From Callipepla californica brunnescens (lineage: Eukaryota > Chordata > Aves > Galliformes > Odontophoridae), in NCBI GenBank assembly GCA_023055505.1, contig JALIRH010000023.1:9926423-9990422 (forward strand): a stretch of DNA of 64,000 nt. Reading direction: 5' to 3'. Below, piece after piece: positions 60,442 through 64,000 of the stretch (within the stretch, counting starts at the first letter, position 1; every line of letters starts with the position of its first letter). The translations under genes were made by a program, and so were the position numbers. The notes beneath the pieces were generated by a model. The model made no database searches and was not told the DNA's origin. It saw only the letters and a program-made list of their open reading frames with translations.

Positions 60442-63400
60442 TAATGATAGTAAGTTGTGCAACATCGATATATACTGTAGCAGGGATGTTTTGCTTCTTT
60501 CTGCACCTCTTCTCCCTTGCTTCTCTCCCATACCATTACCACAGGTTACAGAGGTACTGGTTTGAAAGTTAACCTCATAATATTTCCTTAGATTGCTCTG
60601 ACTTGCATCCAGAAAAACTTGGTGCTTTTGGTAGTTTTTGTAACTTTGAATCTGGGTGTCATTAAGTATTTTGAATTCTTTTAAGGTGTCAACAGGGAAC
60701 TCATTTTGATGTTATTTTATTTTCATTTGGAGATCTTCGGGTATTACTGTAGCTAAACAGATACATATATAATGGGGACTCTTTAAATACTAACAGAACC
60801 ATTTTTAATCTGAAGTTTCAGTACATCTGTCCAATGACACAGAATCTGAGCATAAAAATAATTCTACATGCTTGTGACTGCCAGAAAATAAAATGAATAT
60901 ATTCCTAGCAGAAATATTACTTAATGGTGTACTATACCCTAAAGACTTGAGAAGTTCATTGACATAAACACATAATTTTTAGTACTTATTATAATATAGA
61001 ATTTTGTCCAGGTACTTTAATAGTTATTCAAGCAGCAAGCCCAGAGAGACAAAATCATAGTCAGGCTGTTTCACATCACCACTAGAAACTAAGTGACATG
61101 ATTGATCACCACTTTGCCTCAGTTTTATACTTCTGGAACTTCAAGGACAGAGGAGGTGCACAGGAACCGTGAAGTAATAAATCAAGTACCATAGTCCACT
61201 CAGAGTAAAAAATATTCACTATGAAAATATTCTAAAGTGTTCATTAGGAATCTGAGGAGTGGATTGGGAAACAATCTGAGTGGGGAACACTGCAATGTAA
61301 ATCAAGTATTGATAAATGTTTTCTTCCTGTAGTCAAATAATAATCCAGAAGCAAAATGATTACAGACTTGACCAAAAATGCTACCAAATTTTTCAACAAA
61401 CTTCTCACGAATTATTTTCCCAAGTTTAGCACTTTTACTCTGCTTTTTCTAGAAAATCTCAAAACAAGTGGTAGCATTTTAAAATGCAATAGAAAGATTT
61501 GTCACCTTGATGTCATAACCTTTTTCACATATACATTTCCTTAGCCTTGAATAATTATCAGCTTTTAAAGAAGAAATATATTAGATCTCTCATTTATTTC
61601 TATAATGGAATTACCCTCAATAAACAATAGCATTTATATGCAGATTTGGTCCTTTTCCTGTTTTAATTGCTTTTCTGAACATACAGAATGAAATATCAGT
61701 GTCTAGACTATTGCTAGATTTCAATTCATCCTGATATTTGATTTCTTTCGAATCAAGATCATTTCAAAAAGATACTTTTATTTTAGCCACCATCTGCTAT
61801 TTAATGCACATTGTAACGTTGCCTATCTTTTGATCATCTTTTCTGAACACTGAGTATTTTCACACACTCTGATTCCAAATCTGTACTAATAATTGTTGCT
61901 AATTAATAATAACTACTTAATAATTTCTAATTAATAGTTGCTAGTCAGTGATATGAAGGAATAAGCATGTAATTAATTCCATAAATATCTTTTTATTTGC
62001 AAAATACTGCTAATATGTACAAGCTGGAATGATGTAATAAGTGCATGAAAATTATTATGAATAGTTTGACAGCTGAATAAAGTAAGGGATTTACTTAAGT
62101 GCTATTAAGTAATCAAGAGAGTCTTCTAGAAGTATTATCTGTAAACATGGATTTTATTAATCCAATTCTCTACATCCTGCAGCTTTTAAGAAGGTCTTGT
62201 TTTTGCTTACCTTTAAGATAATTGAAACAGTGTTAAATTTTTTTGATACAGACATAAGGTTAGATTTGCCCAATAGTTTCTCTTTTTCTGTACATTTTTA
62301 GACCTATGCACAAGTATGTGCGATATGCTTTCTCACAAACAGCAGAACTTATCAAAAAGATACTGGTTAATGTTGTACTGAATCCTGATACAAATTGACA
62401 GAAACAGATGAGTTCTCTCAATGGACCATGAAAGTGCATTTGCTCATAGCATATGTATTAGTCACAGTGTTTAAATTTATGAGTATTTATCCATATGGAC
62501 CAGATTTGGAGATGTTCTAAACATTACTGAAAATCCACTGCCATGGATTTTAGATGTTAATGTACAGAAACACATACAAATGAGTAATAAAAAAGTAAAT
62601 CCACAGTGTCCCCCACTATGCTCCCTCTCATCTACCTGCTCATTCCTGGTGTAATTGCTCAACCTTGTCTACACTACTCTCCAGACTTTTTTTCTTCAGG
62701 TCATTTTGAAAGACCAACCTCTTTAGTGAGGCAGAGGATGCAGGATTAAAACAAAACTCATAAGTCCTTCTACTCAGAGTTCCTTTCCCTTTGGTTTTTC
62801 AATACTTTTGCACTATATTTCAAGTATTCTAGAAAATAAAATCTTTCAATGTCTGTTATTCAATTTCAATAACCTATTTGGCAAATATGAAACAGTAAAT
62901 CTAATGAACCTCACATAAAAGGAGATGGACAGCCATAGTCCTGAGTCTACTCGATATTATACATTATATATTGAAGAACCATCAGATCACATAAGTCTCT
63001 ATAATATTCCTTACTGGCTGGATTTATTTTTTCAGAATTAAGAGTAATCAGTGAAATTAAGTAGTAAAAACAAGTAGGAGATCTAGACATGGCCTTCATA
63101 GTTTGAGGAGCAAAGTTTTGACAGGTATATTGCACAGATTTAGTCTGTGGTTTTTATACATAGGAGCAAACAATTATTTTAACACGAATAAAGGGAAAAC
63201 TGTTGCCACTCTAAATGGTAGCTTTGTAGTTTCGCTGTGCTGAGGTAGGACTCTTTGGGGGAGGGAAGCAAAGAAGAAAATATAATTCTTTATTAAAAAG
63301 CTACATACAGCGAAAGGAAAATTAAAAAGATGAACAGCTTCATGCTCTGAATCCCACTTCTGAAAAGTCCACACAAACTGAACAGAAGCTGAGTGCTGAG

Positions 63401-64000
63401 CAATTGCCTCAATGGAACATGAAAATTTGAAAGTATTTATGAAATAATTTCCCAAATCCTACTTTTTAAAGTACTTTTGTGTATGAGATATTTTCTAGAA
63501 TGTTTCCTGAGATCCATAATGAGTTAAAACATTATTAATCTTCACAGACAGCTGTGCAATATGAAATAATCTAACTTAATTCAGTGTAGAAGCCATAGTT
63601 CATGATCAGTCTAATGAACAAGAAAAAAAACTTTGAAGCAGCTTTATCTCATTAATACAACCAACCAACCAACCTTTCATCTCATATTCTTATGCACTAT
63701 TTTTAATGTGAGGACTGAGCCAGCAAGTATGATTGCTCAGGCTTTCCGTCAGCATAGCTCTAATCTCCATCCAGTTCATAGACCAAGATCTTAGGCAGCT
63801 ATATTACCTGTTTCTTCCCCTTAAAAGTAACATGAAAATAATCCTGCCTGCTTTTTTAGGAAATGTGTATTTAATTAACACCATCATCAAAAGCCCTTTA
63901 CAGAAATGATCATAAAAATTGCACATTTGCTGCTGTATACCAACCATGATGTCTGATGGGGGGCTTTTAAATACTTCCTTCTTTGTTATTTTTAATGCAA
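60442..64000. other. Gene-free AT-rich stretch to the end of the window
   Basis: Highly AT-rich, with taattaata-rich sequence around 61885-61945 and a short (AACC)n run at 63659-63674. No gene, RNA or interspersed repeat is recognised. Confidence 0.55.

Noticed and set aside
1..64000. Operons, ribosome-binding sites, CRISPR, tRNA, phage or bacterial mobile elements
   Set aside because: None seen; CR1 repeats, base composition and absence of long reading frames show vertebrate nuclear DNA.

Overview
This window looks like nuclear DNA from a bird, most simply a galliform such as chicken, although the species is inferred and not proven. It is AT-rich and intron/intergenic in character. The recognisable interspersed repeats are CR1 LINEs with the avian 3' end (imperfect attctatg octamers after a ccttccaaccc-type motif). 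Much older CR1 relics and palindromic repeats of the type I remember from birds, crocodilians and turtles are also present. I see no Alu- or L1-like sequence, no bacterial gene organisation, no CRISPR array, and no tRNA or rRNA gene. Most open frames are under 120 codons and appear to be chance frames.

Layout. 1-8.6 kb: gene-free, with an old CR1 piece (about 755-970), a minus-strand CR1 (5.1-5.6 kb) and a second old CR1 piece (about 6.96-7.19 kb). 8.6-10.6 kb: a CR1 cluster (minus copy, old plus relic, plus copy without its 3' tail). 11.8-19.8 kb: the best candidate for a real gene, a minus-strand set of exon-like blocks with good splice signals. It ends in an open block coding for a 35-residue acidic tail (stop at 12466-12468), followed by a 3' UTR-like stretch and AATAAA at 11794-11789. 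The reading phases of the blocks do not all join, so this may be a lncRNA or an alternatively spliced gene; I cannot name it. 19.8-42 kb: intron-like or intergenic DNA with microsatellites, a G-quadruplex-prone polypyrimidine tract (21.3 kb), a 26-base near-perfect palindrome (22.4 kb) and one CR1 (27.3 kb). 42.2-43.3 kb: two CR1 copies placed head to head. 43.76-44.24 kb: a GC-richer block resembling an avian LTR. 44-64 kb: gene-poor, with two adjacent hairpins (48.85 kb), one well-formed minus-strand exon candidate (55.49-55.58 kb), an old internally deleted CR1 joining an ORF1 esterase piece to an ORF2 reverse-transcriptase piece (56.24-56.67 kb), and a short CR1 tail (60.4 kb).

No unit here points convincingly to a new biological system. 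The points most worth following are the minus-strand exon set, the palindromic repeats and the rearranged CR1 copies. All family assignments were made by eye from remembered consensus patterns, without database searches.
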